This document shows, piece after piece, positions 19,943 through 31,300 of a stretch of DNA of 64,000 nt. The stretch comes from Haliclona indistincta. Taxonomy: Eukaryota; Porifera; Demospongiae; Haplosclerida; Chalinidae. A program made the position numbers and the translations under genes. Numbering within the stretch: position 1 is the stretch's first letter; the number at the start of each line of letters is the position of its first letter. Under the pieces are notes generated by a model. The model was given only the letters and a program-made list of their open reading frames with translations, was not told where the DNA came from and searched no databases. The stretch lies in contig OZ024784.1 in the NCBI GenBank assembly GCA_964017065.1, positions 4,817,152 through 4,881,151 of the forward strand, written 5' to 3'.

Positions 19943-22900
19943 TTATGGTTTAAAGTTCCAGATCTTGGCGGTCCTATCATCAGATCCTGTGATCAGATGT
20001 GTACTGGTCCTGTGTAAACTGTTGATAGTGTCTGAATGACCAGTGAGTGTCTTGAAACACCGACCACTTCACAGAATGACATATCCTTGAGATTACTGCC
20101 ACATAGTAAACTATTGCACTCTACCTGTGTATATTCCAAAATTTTATAGTCCGATCTCTTCCTGTACTGACTACTGTTCCTGCATTGCTACCTCCACCAT
20201 CAATATGCATTGACTCCACTCTAACAGCATACATACTGTATCAGTAGTCTATGATGGAATATGCTACCAACCTGATCTTGTGTCCTTGCAGTTGACCCAT
20301 GATCTCTCCAGTGCTCACATTCCACACTGTCACTATTGTTCCTGCACAGCAGCATAGTAGACCCTGCAGTATGATGAGAGTGTGCAGTGTGATGAGAGTG
20401 TGCTGCAGTGTGATGAGAGTGTGCTGCAGTGTGATGAGAGTGTGCTGCAGTGTGATGAGAGTAGACTGTTTACACTAACATCACTCCAGTGAAGTGCCGT
20501 GACTGAGTTGACACGATTTATGGAGATTTCTTGGATACACCTTCCCCTTTGTGTCTCCCATATTCTCACCGTCTGTGAAACATCATTATAGCACTGCAGA
20601 TTACTCAGCTTAGCTAGTATACCTTATCTCCTGATGCAGTGAAGGCAAACTGTGCATTATCATCCATATCCACTCCAAACACTGCTCCAGTGTGTCCCTT
20701 CAATTTTCTATGGTAACGGCAGTGACGAGCACTCCACAGTATTGCCTGCATATTGTTTTATCAGCCCAGTGAGTCATGACCAATGACACTCACTATATTA
20801 TCATGTGAGCCTGTTAGTAGTAGATCACTCTTTTGCTGTATTGACCACACTGCTCCTGTGTGACCCTCTAGTTGTCTGTAAGCACAATAATATTTGTATG
20901 TCTGTCAGCTCACTGCACCTGTGACATATTCCAGTTCTGAAGTTCCACACTCTCACATTGCAGTCACTAGATCCACTCACTAACATGTTGTTACCAAAGA
21001 AACACAAGCACCACACTCCTTTCTATAATAAACAATTTTTGCTGTGATTTTTGTGCAAGTTATTAACTCACTGTATGTCCAAATAAAATATTGATGAGAT
21101 CTCCTGTCTGAATATTCCATATTCTGTGATAAAATTAAAACACATTGTACATGTATAAAGCTATACACTGTACCTTATGGTGCAATCTGCACTACCTGTT
21201 GCTGCTATATCCTCATCCTCCTTTAGCCTAACACTGAGTACTCTATTGACAAAGATCATTTGTACTGTACACACAGAATCACTATCCCAACCTGTGAGAA
21301 TGGCCTGCCAGCACTGTCTGCCTGCATAAACCCTTCTTCCAGTTTCTTTTCAGCTTCAGATCGGCAATGTACAAATCTTTCCACAGTAGTCCCTTTCTTG
21401 CAGGAAGGCCTACAGTAGTGTGCCTCATAGAAGACTATTACAATTTTCTTTATACTACCTACCTAGGGGAATCTGCTGACACTTCAATTTCCACAAATGT
21501 TCACTACTGCATCGAATATTCCATTGGCGAGAAACCTAGAGTGCATTAAAAACAAGACTAATGGTCAGTCCTACCAAACTCACCTGGCAGGTCTGTAGTA
21601 TAGTCTTCCCTGGTATGTAAGTGAGTATCTTTATTGCTAAATGTTCTGGTAAATTACTGATAAAATCTTGGTATCGGTGAGTCTATAGAAATACTATTAT
21701 TCATTGTAATTATGAATATTATGGTAATACCGTCAGTAGCACTGCTAAGAAGTATAGTTCTAGCTCATTGAGACTCCAGACAATGTGTTGCAGTGTATCT
21801 TGTTGCTGCCAGTCTGTGTTATTGTAGAGAAGAGTGATAGTATAGTCAGTATCTGTAACTGCACCCTTTGTGAGATTGCTAAACCAGACCAACAAATCAC
21901 TGACATCATTTCTATCATCTGTTTTCTCCAGATCTCTTGCAGACTGAGATTTGAAGCACAAGGACGGAGCAGAGTGAAGCATGTGTCTTCGAGGAGGAGA
22001 GGGTATACGAGAGGAAGGGCAGTGAGGAGCTAAGGACGAAGAAGAAATTCAGTTGAATTATTCAATAATATTATGTACCTCTTCTTCTTTGTCTTGATCT
22101 TCCTCTGCTAAGTCTAGGTGAAGGTGCAGTAGATGGTCGTGCCTGAGGTAACATCACAGTGCCAGAGTAGCTGCTGTGAGGATAAAGCAAGTGATTCTAA
22201 TCATAGAGAAGATGTGCATGTTGCCCACTTGTTGGCAGATGACTCTCCCATTGTACTGATGTGTTGTTGTGATGAGTGCAGGCAATGCTGCATCCTAATG
22301 CTGGTTACCTAGCAATATCATGATATTATGGTTAAATCATCACTGTAAGTAGATTTTACCTTGCTGAAAACGACTGCACTTGATGTTCGATATAATTTCA
22401 AATTCTAGTGGTGCACAATAATAATAATAACTGAGCCAACTAAGGGCTGATAAGAACTAGTACCTCTGGTCTTTGTGATCTCTTTAACCTCTCCTTTAGC
22501 CGCCTACTACCAGGATTAGAGAGAGGGAGGAGACGAAGATCAGGGTGATGGCTTGATACATGGTGGAGAAAGTCTCGATGAGGAAGTGACTGCAAGGTCT
22601 AAAAAAGGAAGAGAATTAACCCTTCACATGCGGCGGGCGACTATAGTCGCCCGGCAAGTTTGACGTCACCGGAAGTGGGCGTTAAAATTCGAAGATAGTT
22701 TATTTCACCCATAGACCAAATACAGCTATGTGGGGTGTGATGGCGAGCCATTGGCGGGGCCTGCGGCCCCGCCAAGCAGAGCTATGGCGGGATTACCTAG
22801 CACCACTGAGTCTCCAGCGGCTTCTTGACATAAAAAGCAGCCATACGTGCACTAACTTTGTCTCACACGTGCTGTTTTGACCAAACAAGCGGCGTTTTTT

Positions 22901-23467
22901 GCTCCGGTGAGAGTGATGCTAGCACACGACAGTTGGTAGATCGTCAAGTGGGCGTGGTTAACCGCAATTGTCATTGACAACAAGCCCGCACGTTGTGCAA
23001 GTTGATTTTGCATATTAACAGTGATCACAGCGCTAGTTTGTCTGTCTAATGGTTTCAAAGGTTAGCGAAATTCACAAAATAGAGGCTAGAATTGCTGTCC
23101 GCACTTGAAGGGTTAAGTACAGAGACGTGTTGTGGATGCAATTAGACTCACTGTCCACATAAACTCGACTTGGTTCAGGCTGCATCGAGACACTAGGCTC
23201 TCAAGTACTTTGCAGACCTACGAAAACATGCTATTACAGCAAGGCAAAACACTTGTTTACCTCAGCATAACTCCACTTGGCCAGACAGTTTGCCACTCGA
23301 TCCTTGCCTTGCTCGTAGCTAGTGTCCGAGCAGCGTGATCGTGACCGTGACACGCAGGCTGTATCAAACCGCATTGTCGGTACAGATGCACTGTAAGACT
23401 GCTGTTGATGGCGTCTTGTGAGTATGATAGCCGACGCTGCACGCCTGGATGACTCGTCGCACGCCAT
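19943..23467 (-). CDS. F-box and WD40 repeat protein
   Basis: The first nine exons are 23467..23261, 22598..22464, 22404..22360, 22308..22229, 22173..22079, 22029..21731, 21682..21584, 21535..21463 and 21409..21292. WD40-encoding exons follow down to the stop at 19943. The N-terminus (MACDESSRRAAS) is Arg/Ser-rich. The F-box spans FISNLPEHLAIKILTYI...LQTCQVSRQWN, followed by about seven WD repeats (LSGHT/GSxD-type: VSGSSDCNVRVWNFRTG, AFTASGDKTVRIWET, LITGSDDRTAKIWNF). F-box/WD proteins are substrate receptors of SCF ubiquitin ligases: the F-box holds SKP1 and the propeller reads the substrate. The order is FBXW-like, but I cannot choose an ortholog (FBXW7- or FBXW10-type). The 660-nt first intron contains a piggyBac-like element. 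Its ATG lies 15 bp from the divergent NUDT6 ATG. Confidence 0.8.
20365..20463. repeat. 21-bp minisatellite in a WD40-gene intron
   Basis: TGCTGCAGTGTGATGAGAGTG is repeated about four and a half times with few changes. It lies between the donor near 20482 and the acceptor near 20365, so it is intronic, although an open frame runs through it. Confidence 0.9.
22616..23116. mobile_element. piggyBac-like nonautonomous element with TTAA flanks
   Basis: Both ends are flanked by TTAA (22616-22619 and 23113-23116). The 493-bp interior starts CCCTTCACATGCGG and ends in the inverted counterpart of CCCTTCAAGTGCGG (12 of 14 bases match). TTAA target duplication and CCC-starting termini are diagnostic of the piggyBac superfamily. 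The interior contains short GC-rich palindromes (GGGCGACTATAGTCGCCC; GGCGGGGCC/GGCCCCGCC) and no long frame, so it is a MITE-type copy. It occupies most of the first intron of the F-box/WD40 gene. Confidence 0.83.
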
Positions 23468-23482
23468 TGCAACTTTGTTGCT
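23468..23482. promoter_or_regulatory. 15-bp spacer between divergent start codons
   Basis: The F-box/WD40 ATG (23467, minus) and the NUDT6 ATG (23483, plus) are separated by only 15 bp. Promoter and 5' UTR elements of each gene must therefore overlap the first coding exon of the other, unless upstream ATGs or spliced leaders are used. Confidence 0.5.
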
Positions 23483-24776
23483 ATGGACACATCACTTTTG
23501 CTTTATCTAAGAGGCGTGCCTCATTTTAAGGAGGGCGTGGCTTGTGCAATAATTATGGCACTTTTTCTTTCTCGAGTTCTTTTGGGACGACACTGTGTCT
23601 CACTGCTTCGTCCTGTACAGAGACTGAGAAGTAGACAAAAGAGTGACTCGTCTTCATCATGGTTTTCATGGTCTGAAGTGCATCCATTCAATGCCGTCAG
23701 AGTAAGACTAGGTGCAACAGGAACTGGACCAAATATTGATACTCTTGAATTCCGCTCTTTACTTTCCTGTCAGTGCATTACTATTTCTTACCCTATCATT
23801 AACTTATCATCATTTCAGCTCATGTAAATCAATGGAAAAAGGAGAATCGTAGTGCAGTGTGGTTGCATGTTCCTGTACAACACAGTTCTCTGGTACATCA
23901 CGCACACGAGGAAGGATTTTATCTTCACCATGCTATAGAAGGAGCAGAGAGAATAGGAGGGGAGATTGTTCTATCTCTGTGGTTAGACGATAGCAGACCA
24001 TGTAAGCTACCACCATTTGCCTCTCATCAAGTTGGCGTGTGTGGTAAGTGCACATATACATCCCTTACTTCCTTTTCTAACTTCTGTGCAGGTGTAGTGG
24101 TGAAGGATGACAGTCAACAAGTACTAGTCGTGCAAGACAAGTACAAAGTAAAACTCAATGCTTTGTGTACGATATTGTACTGTGTTCTCCATAGCCAGCA
24201 AAGTGGAAATTTCCAGGTGGTTTGTCCGAATTTGGGGAAGACATTGGTAAGTAGACACATTACCTCAATAGGGAATTTTACTCTCTCTCTCTCTCTGTAT
24301 AGCACAAACTGCTGAACGTGAAGTACTCGAAGAAACAGGCGTGGTTTCAGGTATAGTCTAGCTCTTTTCATTGCAGTCATCACTATGATCTCATCTCTAG
24401 AATTTCAGTCTGTTCTTGCGTTTCGGCAACATCACAACATACCTTCAGCATTTGGACAATCTGACCTCTACTTCATATGCCGTATGATACCATTGTCGAC
24501 TGCTCTTTCACCATGCAAGGAAGAGGTATCAAAATGTGAGTGGATCACATTGAAGGAACTACAGCTATCCCCACAAGCTACACCACTCAGTAACCGGTAA
24601 GGTGGATACAGAATCCAAGTCACTGTTTTATACTCCTCAGTATTGGAAGTCTGTTGCATGAAGGGATGAGTTATGGATTTGATAAAGTAGACATCAACAT
24701 GGAGGAGGTACTAAGTGTGTATCCAGGATTCAGAAACAAATTATATGTACGAAGGAAGATGGACTCTGAAATTTAA
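23483..24776 (+). CDS. NUDT6: Nudix hydrolase NUDT6
   Basis: Exons: 23483..23768, 23819..24043, 24092..24147, 24195..24246, 24303..24350, 24401..24596, 24641..24776. The N-terminal half has the NUDT6-specific region (AVWLHVPVQHSSLVHHA, GFYLHHAIEG, LPPFASHQVGVCG). The C-terminal half is a Nudix fold with an intact box G-x5-E-x7-REVLEETG (GGLSEFGEDI spliced to AQTAEREVLEETG) holding the metal-binding glutamates. CRMIPLS and KCEWITLKEL follow as in vertebrate NUDT6. Vertebrate NUDT6 is the antisense partner of FGF2 and its substrate is poorly defined; no FGF gene is visible here. The N-terminus has a hydrophobic/basic start (MALFLSRVLLGRH) that might act as a mitochondrial signal. Convergent with the amino-acid transporter, 58 bp between stop codons. 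Confidence 0.9.
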
Positions 24777-24834
24777 ATTTATAAAGTTATGAACAATAAT
24801 AATGATAAATAGTAATGATAATTATTATTTATCT

Positions 24835-27033
24835 TTATGAATGATGTAATTGTGGCCTGGTAGGCGAATGAAAATAAGAAGCAGAAGTGGGAGTAGAGTC
24901 TGTGGAAGAGTGATTGAGTGCGTGTATAAGACTTGTAGTTTTATTAGTCTTGAAGACGCGAGAGAGAGCATCTTGTGTCCCTATGATAGTGCTAGAGAGA
25001 GAGAGAATGACTTGACACTGTACACAATAGTCACTTACCCAACTATTCCCAACGCTATCAGAAATATGTCCAGACAGAGGTTGAAGTTAGACAACTCTCT
25101 GCAACAAAATCATGATACAATGCTTGAAAATGACCATTCTTACTTTTTGAATAGTTTGAGATGAAACACTGCAGGCAGTATGAAAGCAAGCAAGGTACAG
25201 CATGAGGAGCCAACAAGAGCCATTAGAGTGGAGAAGTTAGGAATGATTGCGACCACAATACCAGTCACCAATACTAGTACTGACCTAATAACGCACTGAG
25301 GAGAGAGGGTGAATAATGGACAAGAATAGTGTTGTCTTACTCCTTTAGTAAAGTTGGATGGCTGATTTGAGGATATTGCTGACTTTGGGTTTTCTTTGCC
25401 TAATAACCTTTTGTCCAATATCTCAGATACCGGAAACATCATAACTGAAGACATAGACAAAATAATGATAGAATGCATTGAGAGCGAACACTGATAGTCT
25501 TACTAGGGTAAGTGAAGAACAGTGATATACACAGACATGTTTTGACAATAAGTGGAAAAGGACCTGTTAGAATGAAGAATGGATAAAGCATAGTTAGCAA
25601 TGATCCTTACCGTCAGGTAGGTTGAGAGTGATAATAGGTTTAGTATCTGGACCAAATGACTACAGAACAGCAGTGAGCAACACGTGTGTTAGTGATGACA
25701 CTCACCAGGTATCCCAGCACGCCAAACACAATATAAAGTGTAGTGGTACACGATAGAGCTAGCTTGAATATACTACAGAATGAAGAAAGTAACAGTGCAG
25801 GCAGCTCCATTGCACACTACCTATTTGTTAAGCAGTTTACTTACTTTCTAAACACTCCTCTCATTTCTTTGATAACTGACTGCTCGAGCGACAGCACCAT
25901 ACCAGCACCCTAACACCAATCAAGAGCTGCTATAACTCTGACACACACACACACACAGTCTTTACCTCATAGCAGTATATGGATATACCTAAGAAGAAAG
26001 GAAGCCCTTGTACGGAGAAACTGTTGACATGAAGACTATGACATGGAGATTATGACAAGTCAAAGAGTCACACCTCAAACTCACTTGATGAGGTGAATGT
26101 GATCGAGGTCAAAATAGAAAACAATAGTGTATGCAAATATATTAGCAAAATTAGCAAATATACTGTAAAAAAATAATAATGATAGATAAAACGAGGTATT
26201 TATTTTTACCTAAATGGTGCTAAACTTTTCAAGTGTCTCAGGTTAGTCAGAAACCACAATGGTATCAGCAGCACTGCAGTATACGCTAATCTGTAGAGAG
26301 CACATTGACAGAGAGAGAAGGTAAGTTAGTTCTTACTTTGGTAAACCAGGATATATGCTGTATAGATTCTCTGATATAAAGATGAGATATGCACATGTGA
26401 ATCCTGCGGTTAAGAGCCGAGTATGGAATGTCTTGTGCAGTGAGATCAGACTGCTTACCAACTTGAGATACAATGATTGCAGCATCTACAAGCATCTTGC
26501 CAGGAGCCCCCATAGCTGAGTAACCTGCAGGTGGGGTTGAACGGTCATACTTTTAAAAGATGCATGTTTGATAAAAACTTTTATAAGGGAGGAATAGATG
26601 ACATTGAGAAGACAACTGTCTTGTCTTTTTATGTATAGTAGCTTGCCTAGTTCTCCATAGTCAATATGGAGCTTGAATGATCTGTCTCCACTGGCAGCAG
26701 AACCAGGCAAGGGCACAAGACTCCCATACATGATCTTGTCTTTACAATCTATCAGTAACAACATGGCCTTGACACTGGAGAAGATCATGAAGAAGGTAGA
26801 CAGCTTACACGTGTACTTACCTCACGAATCCTACAATAGTCATGACCAATATCCCCTCGAGTATGCCTGCCTACAACGACAATATGAACAATGAGAGAGA
26901 TCTCGTATGATTAAAGAACCTCTTTGAAGGCGTAGGGAAGCCCCAGAATACCTGCCCCAATGAACGATATGATGATGTTAGCAAAGGTTTTGATCTTGCT
27001 GTTTGTCCCATTATCTGAGTCACTATCTGACAT
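24835..27033 (-). CDS. Amino-acid transporter, SLC36/AVT3 (AAAP) family
   Basis: A multi-exon gene starting MSDSDSDNGTNSKIK. The first helix block FANIIISFIGAGILGLPYAF is the AAAP-family signature (GAGxLGLPYAF). More helices follow: GILVMTIVGFV, LVDAAIIVSQVGFTCAYLIFI, YTAVLLIPLWFL, SIFANFANIFAYTIVFY, the YEGAGMVLSLE re-entrant motif, ITLNLP, MMFPVSEI and a final TGIVVAIIPNF-type helix. The last exons are 25295..25144, 25098..25039 and 24991..24835; the tail GTIIGTQDALSRVF fits the end of the family. These carriers move amino acids with protons across lysosomal or plasma membranes. The intron 26646..26525 starts with GC instead of GT (CTAG|GCAAGC), a likely GC-AG intron. SLC36 versus vacuolar AVT orthology is undecided. 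Confidence 0.83.
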
Positions 27034-27128
27034 TTTCTCGATTTTCTCAACGAGAATCGATATCGAAGAGGCACAATTTGGAAATGTCACGTGACTTAGT
27101 GCACGTGCGCACTGCCTTCCAAAACAAT
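27034..27128. promoter_or_regulatory. 95-bp divergent promoter, transporter / unknown gene
   Basis: Very short shared upstream region. It contains CACGTGAC and GCACGTGCGC E-box-like motifs (near 27088 and 27102). It ends in CAAT-ATGGCGGC at the plus-strand start, a near match to a TISU/YY1-type start element. Confidence 0.45.
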
Positions 27129-28158
27129 ATGGCGGCCAATGGCTTGTCCCGGGTGTTGTTTGCGGCAAGCAGGAGCTCGGTGTGGGGATCATTGAAGAAT
27201 AGTAGACAAGCGAAATGTTTGACTGTGCAAGGTGATTTACGTACTAATCTGATAGCTAGAATAATTGATTTGTTTAGTCTGGGACCCTCCCAGTGTTTGC
27301 ATCAGATCATGACTACTGTGTATTACTGTATACATGTATTGGACGATTCACTGTGTTTGAAGAATGAGGTATACAAGCTGATCTGTATATTATCATGGCT
27401 ATTGTGGAGTGTATGATCAGTCACACCAGGTTACTCTTCTCTATGGTTGTCAGCAGGTGTAGTATCATATCGTCCAGTGTCTGTTACCAGTAGTAGACAA
27501 CTGTGCAGTAAAGCTGTGGATGTACCTGTGTTTGATGATCCACAAATGGAGAAGGAATACAGAGAGGCCGAATACAAACTAAATCGTAGCATATTTGGAC
27601 GGTTCTGGGATTGGCTTATGTCTCCCCTTGAAGAACCGCCGGTGAGTTTTTCTAATAGTATTTCAAAATATGTAACATTATCTTCTCTTGTTATGTTGAG
27701 ATCTAATTATTGGTGGTGTTTACTGTCTCTTTAGGAAATGCCACAGCATGAAATGGAGGAACGAGCTGATCTCTTGAGACGAGTACGTTATTCTCTGTAT
27801 GATGATTACTATGATTATATTGTTTCCATGCAGGTCGAGGCTATGTATTCCGCTGACCCACCAGTACACCCTGATCTAGAATTTTTTAGAGAGGCATTTC
27901 ACATTCTGGTAAAGTATCAGGACAGGTGTGTTATTGCAATGAGAATAATACGAAAATAATATTATTATCAATCTCTCTATTATTCTAGAGTGGGTTGTAT
28001 CACATTATTGAAATTAATGAAGGAAACAGGGGTAGAAGCAGATGAAGATCTTAAGGCATTTGTAAGCTGATCAGGTGTGTAGCTAGCCGTCATGATCATT
28101 CTCTACGTGATGTAGGTGGATCCATTTTTAGAGAAAGCACAGAGAGCATCATGGTATT
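27129..28158 (+). CDS. Small protein of unknown function, possibly mitochondrial
   Basis: Six exons: 27129..27231, 27457..27641, 27735..27782, 27834..27925, 27989..28061, 28116..28158, giving about 180 aa. The first ~45 residues (MAANGLSRVLFAASRSSV, then SYRPVSVTSSRQLCSKA) are rich in Arg, Ser and Ala and almost lack acidic residues, which looks like a mitochondrial presequence. The mature part is acidic and helical: EYREAEYKLNRSIFGRFWDWL, HPDLEFFREAFHILVKYQDR, CITLLKLMKETG. I do not recognise the family. A start element resembling TISU (CAAT-ATGGCGGC) is common on genes for mitochondrial proteins and supports that location. Splice sites are canonical and frame is preserved, so the gene is probably real. 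Confidence 0.65.
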
Positions 28159-28304
28159 AGATACTATTTGGCACAACTCAACCATTGTTATTTAAATGTG
28201 ACTTTGTACTATAATTAACTAATATTAACAGAAACATGACAAAAAAATATCATTATGGGATGCCGCCATTTTAAATCGGTTTCTATAGTAACGTGACTTT
28301 CAAG

Positions 28305-31300
28305 ATGGCCGTCGCCCACGATGCTGGTGGGTCAGGATCTGGTATACCAGTCCAGGTCTCCTCTAGTGTGCAAGCAAGTAGCGAGGCTAGCAATCTACAA
28401 AAACAGTTCATTGCCGTCCTCAACAATTCCAGGTAAATTTTAGTGAAGAGCAACTTAGTGCCTGCATCGAGACTTGCTGTATTACTGTAGCTTACACGTA
28501 CGTTTTATATTGATTAAATTTATCCTTCTGCAGTGAAGACACATGGAGAGGGTTACTGCAGTATCTATCCACTCTTTCCTCCTATCAACTCAGTTACTAT
28601 GCCTCTCTACCGGAGACAGAGCATTATCTGCAACGTCTACTCCTTTTATCAGAGTGTGGGAGAGTAAACGAGCTGAACATCAGACAACAGCTACACAATA
28701 TGTTTCCTAAGATAGTAGAGCTAAGCAGACCAGCTGTGACAGATAAGATGCCTCTTTCTACTACAATACCTGCTGCTGTGACAGTAAAGAAGAAGCAACA
28801 AAGAGCCAGGCATCACAAGAAGGCAGTCACTTTTTCAGGAACAGACGTACGCACATTGTACACCTACCAAACCAGGGAGCTACCTGTCACATTCCAAGCT
28901 AATCTTCTTCATGTAGACGATTTGGTACTAGCTACAGAACGTGTGGCCAGTGAAAGTCTTGCAATGGAGAGATGGACACGTCATCCAGCAGGACTAAAGC
29001 TACTTCCTCAGCGACCTCATTCTTCTCTGGGGTTCCACCGATTTCATAATAGGCCTACTCTGTATCCTCTACTTATGTCTGACATAGCCACATCACCACC
29101 ATCACAAAATTTCAGTAGCGGCAGTCATATACGGACCTTGAAAACTGGAGGAAAAGTTGACAGAATGCTGCAACTGAAAGGATCAACAAGAACAGGGGCT
29201 ACTACCATAGATGAGGTGTTGAGAGCTTTTGCTATAGGACAGCTAACATCCAAGGATGAGGTCTACCTTAACTATGCTGACTCGATTCCATGGAACTCAT
29301 ACAAGCTTGTGGTTGTTTCAAAACGGCAAGCTAATCCAGAGCATTTTGTTGCAACAGGTTTTGGCATCTTCCACGTGTACCCAGATGGTGAGATTGAAAG
29401 TCACAGTTTAGCCGAATGGAGCAGGGACACTAGCGTGCATCATATAATCAAGGAAGTGCCTGTGTTCAGAGACTACCTTGTGTCTAAGATGATACGAAAC
29501 TGGAAACAGAACGTGCGGCGTATTAAGTTCAATCGAAACCTAGCTGCACTGACCAAGACGGGCATACGATTCCATTCACCGTACCAGCTTGCCATTCGTA
29601 AAGTCAAGAGCCTATGTGAGGACCTTCTGTCTATAGACACCAGCACTGTGACTCCTGCTGGTGATTACAAGGGATCCATGTTTTGGAGACATGTAGAGTC
29701 TGATCAAATCAGGCTACAGCGTTGCCTCAATCGATATTTTCGATACTGTCAGCGTGTTATCAACGAGTGTGCTACTACACAGAAGAACACTGTACTAGAG
29801 CTGGAGAATCATAGGAAACATCAGCCATTTGTGTCTGATTTGCCGATATCGATACAGAAAGAGCAGCACAATAAGCTAGAGTGTGATCTTGAGGAGGGGA
29901 AAAGACGTGTGAGTCAAATCAATGCTCTAGTGATGCTGGCAAGGATGATAATGGCGTCTAATCTACGAGAGTTCATGAATCAAGTTAGCTCCCGATGGAT
30001 GGAGATTTTATTGCAGGAAGAGTGCGATGAAGACGATGAGACCGAAGAAGAGAAGAATACCTCAGCTTTGCTCAATGCTGAACTGCAATTCTCATCTAAT
30101 GGTGAGTGGTGCAACACGTAACTAGCTACAGTATAAGCAATTTTCTCATTCAGGTGATCTAATGTTGTCTCTCAACATGACCCTGCTGAGGAAATGGCTG
30201 TCGAGCCCTGTACACATCCTGGGGCAGCTCATGAGAAACTCGATTGATCTCTTTACAAGAGATTGCCCCAATCCAGCTACTTCTGATCCAACTGCCAAAC
30301 CTTCTCCTTCTCCCACCACAATGAAAGACGAAGAGGAGGAGGAGGCAAGATTAGAGAGTGCTCGGGCACGAGAAAAGTTAGATGTTGTTTCATTCAAAAA
30401 GTCGCCAAATGCTAGAAGCGAGGACAATAGCGTCATTGAACTGGTTACTCGATCTACTATCAGTGATCTAGAGAACTGGTATGTGGTTGCAATAACATTA
30501 TGTAGAGCTAGTATGTTTAAGGCTATTTTCTCATTTTACATAGTGAGCATCAGCTTCGTGCTAAGAGCAGACTGCATACTGCAGTCGAGCTGATTTGCAG
30601 TGAAGTTACTGATTTCTGCAGTCAGCATGATTGGTTATGTGAAGTGAATCACACTGTTCAACACTGGAAGAAAAATGGTCGTGAACGACTTTCAAAGATG
30701 TCTGCGGAAGAAGTCGAGGTAAAAGATGAACTATACAAAACTTGTAAAAAATTTGCTTTTTTAAACTTACAGACCACAGTCATGTCATCCTTTGTCCAGT
30801 TAGACAAGCTATCTCGTGTTCCTTCTCACTTTTTCTCAACTCATCGCATTCTCTTCATCAGTAATGAGCAGATGATATCCTCCCTGCGTCCACAAGTTCA
30901 TACCATACTGTCACAATTAATGAAAGAGTGTCTTAATACAGTCACCAATGGTAGCAATCGACTGATAGAACTTACTCGACAACATATTGAGGTAAATAGT
31001 ACTAAATACATTATCTGCACTTGTCAAGTGTATTATCTCTTGCTCAGATGCTCTCTTGTAAACGATATGATCTTGAAGGATTCGCAGAGTTTGCACAGAC
31101 GCTACACAGAATTCACCAGTATCGTGAAGTTGAGCAGCCTAAACTGTCTCACGTTACCAAAACCCTGCAGGCTCTCATTAGCAGCGGCACTGGTGTGAGT
31201 GATGGTGTGAAGGAGCTGGTGGAGGAGGGAGTGAGACTGTGGGAGGAGTGTGGTGATAAACTGAGAGAGGCTGAAGAGTTTGTAGCCTCTCAGACTCCAA

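Noticed and set aside
20365..20463. Possible CRISPR-like spaced repeats
   Set aside because: Head-to-tail 21-bp units with no spacers in a eukaryotic intron: a minisatellite.
20333..20569. Open frame with SSHCSTL repeats on the minus strand
   Set aside because: It runs from a WD40 exon into an intron minisatellite; the true donor lies before the repeat and the WD repeat resumes in the next exon.
25936..25958. Short CA tract in the transporter gene
   Set aside because: Only about ten units, in an intron; ordinary simple sequence.
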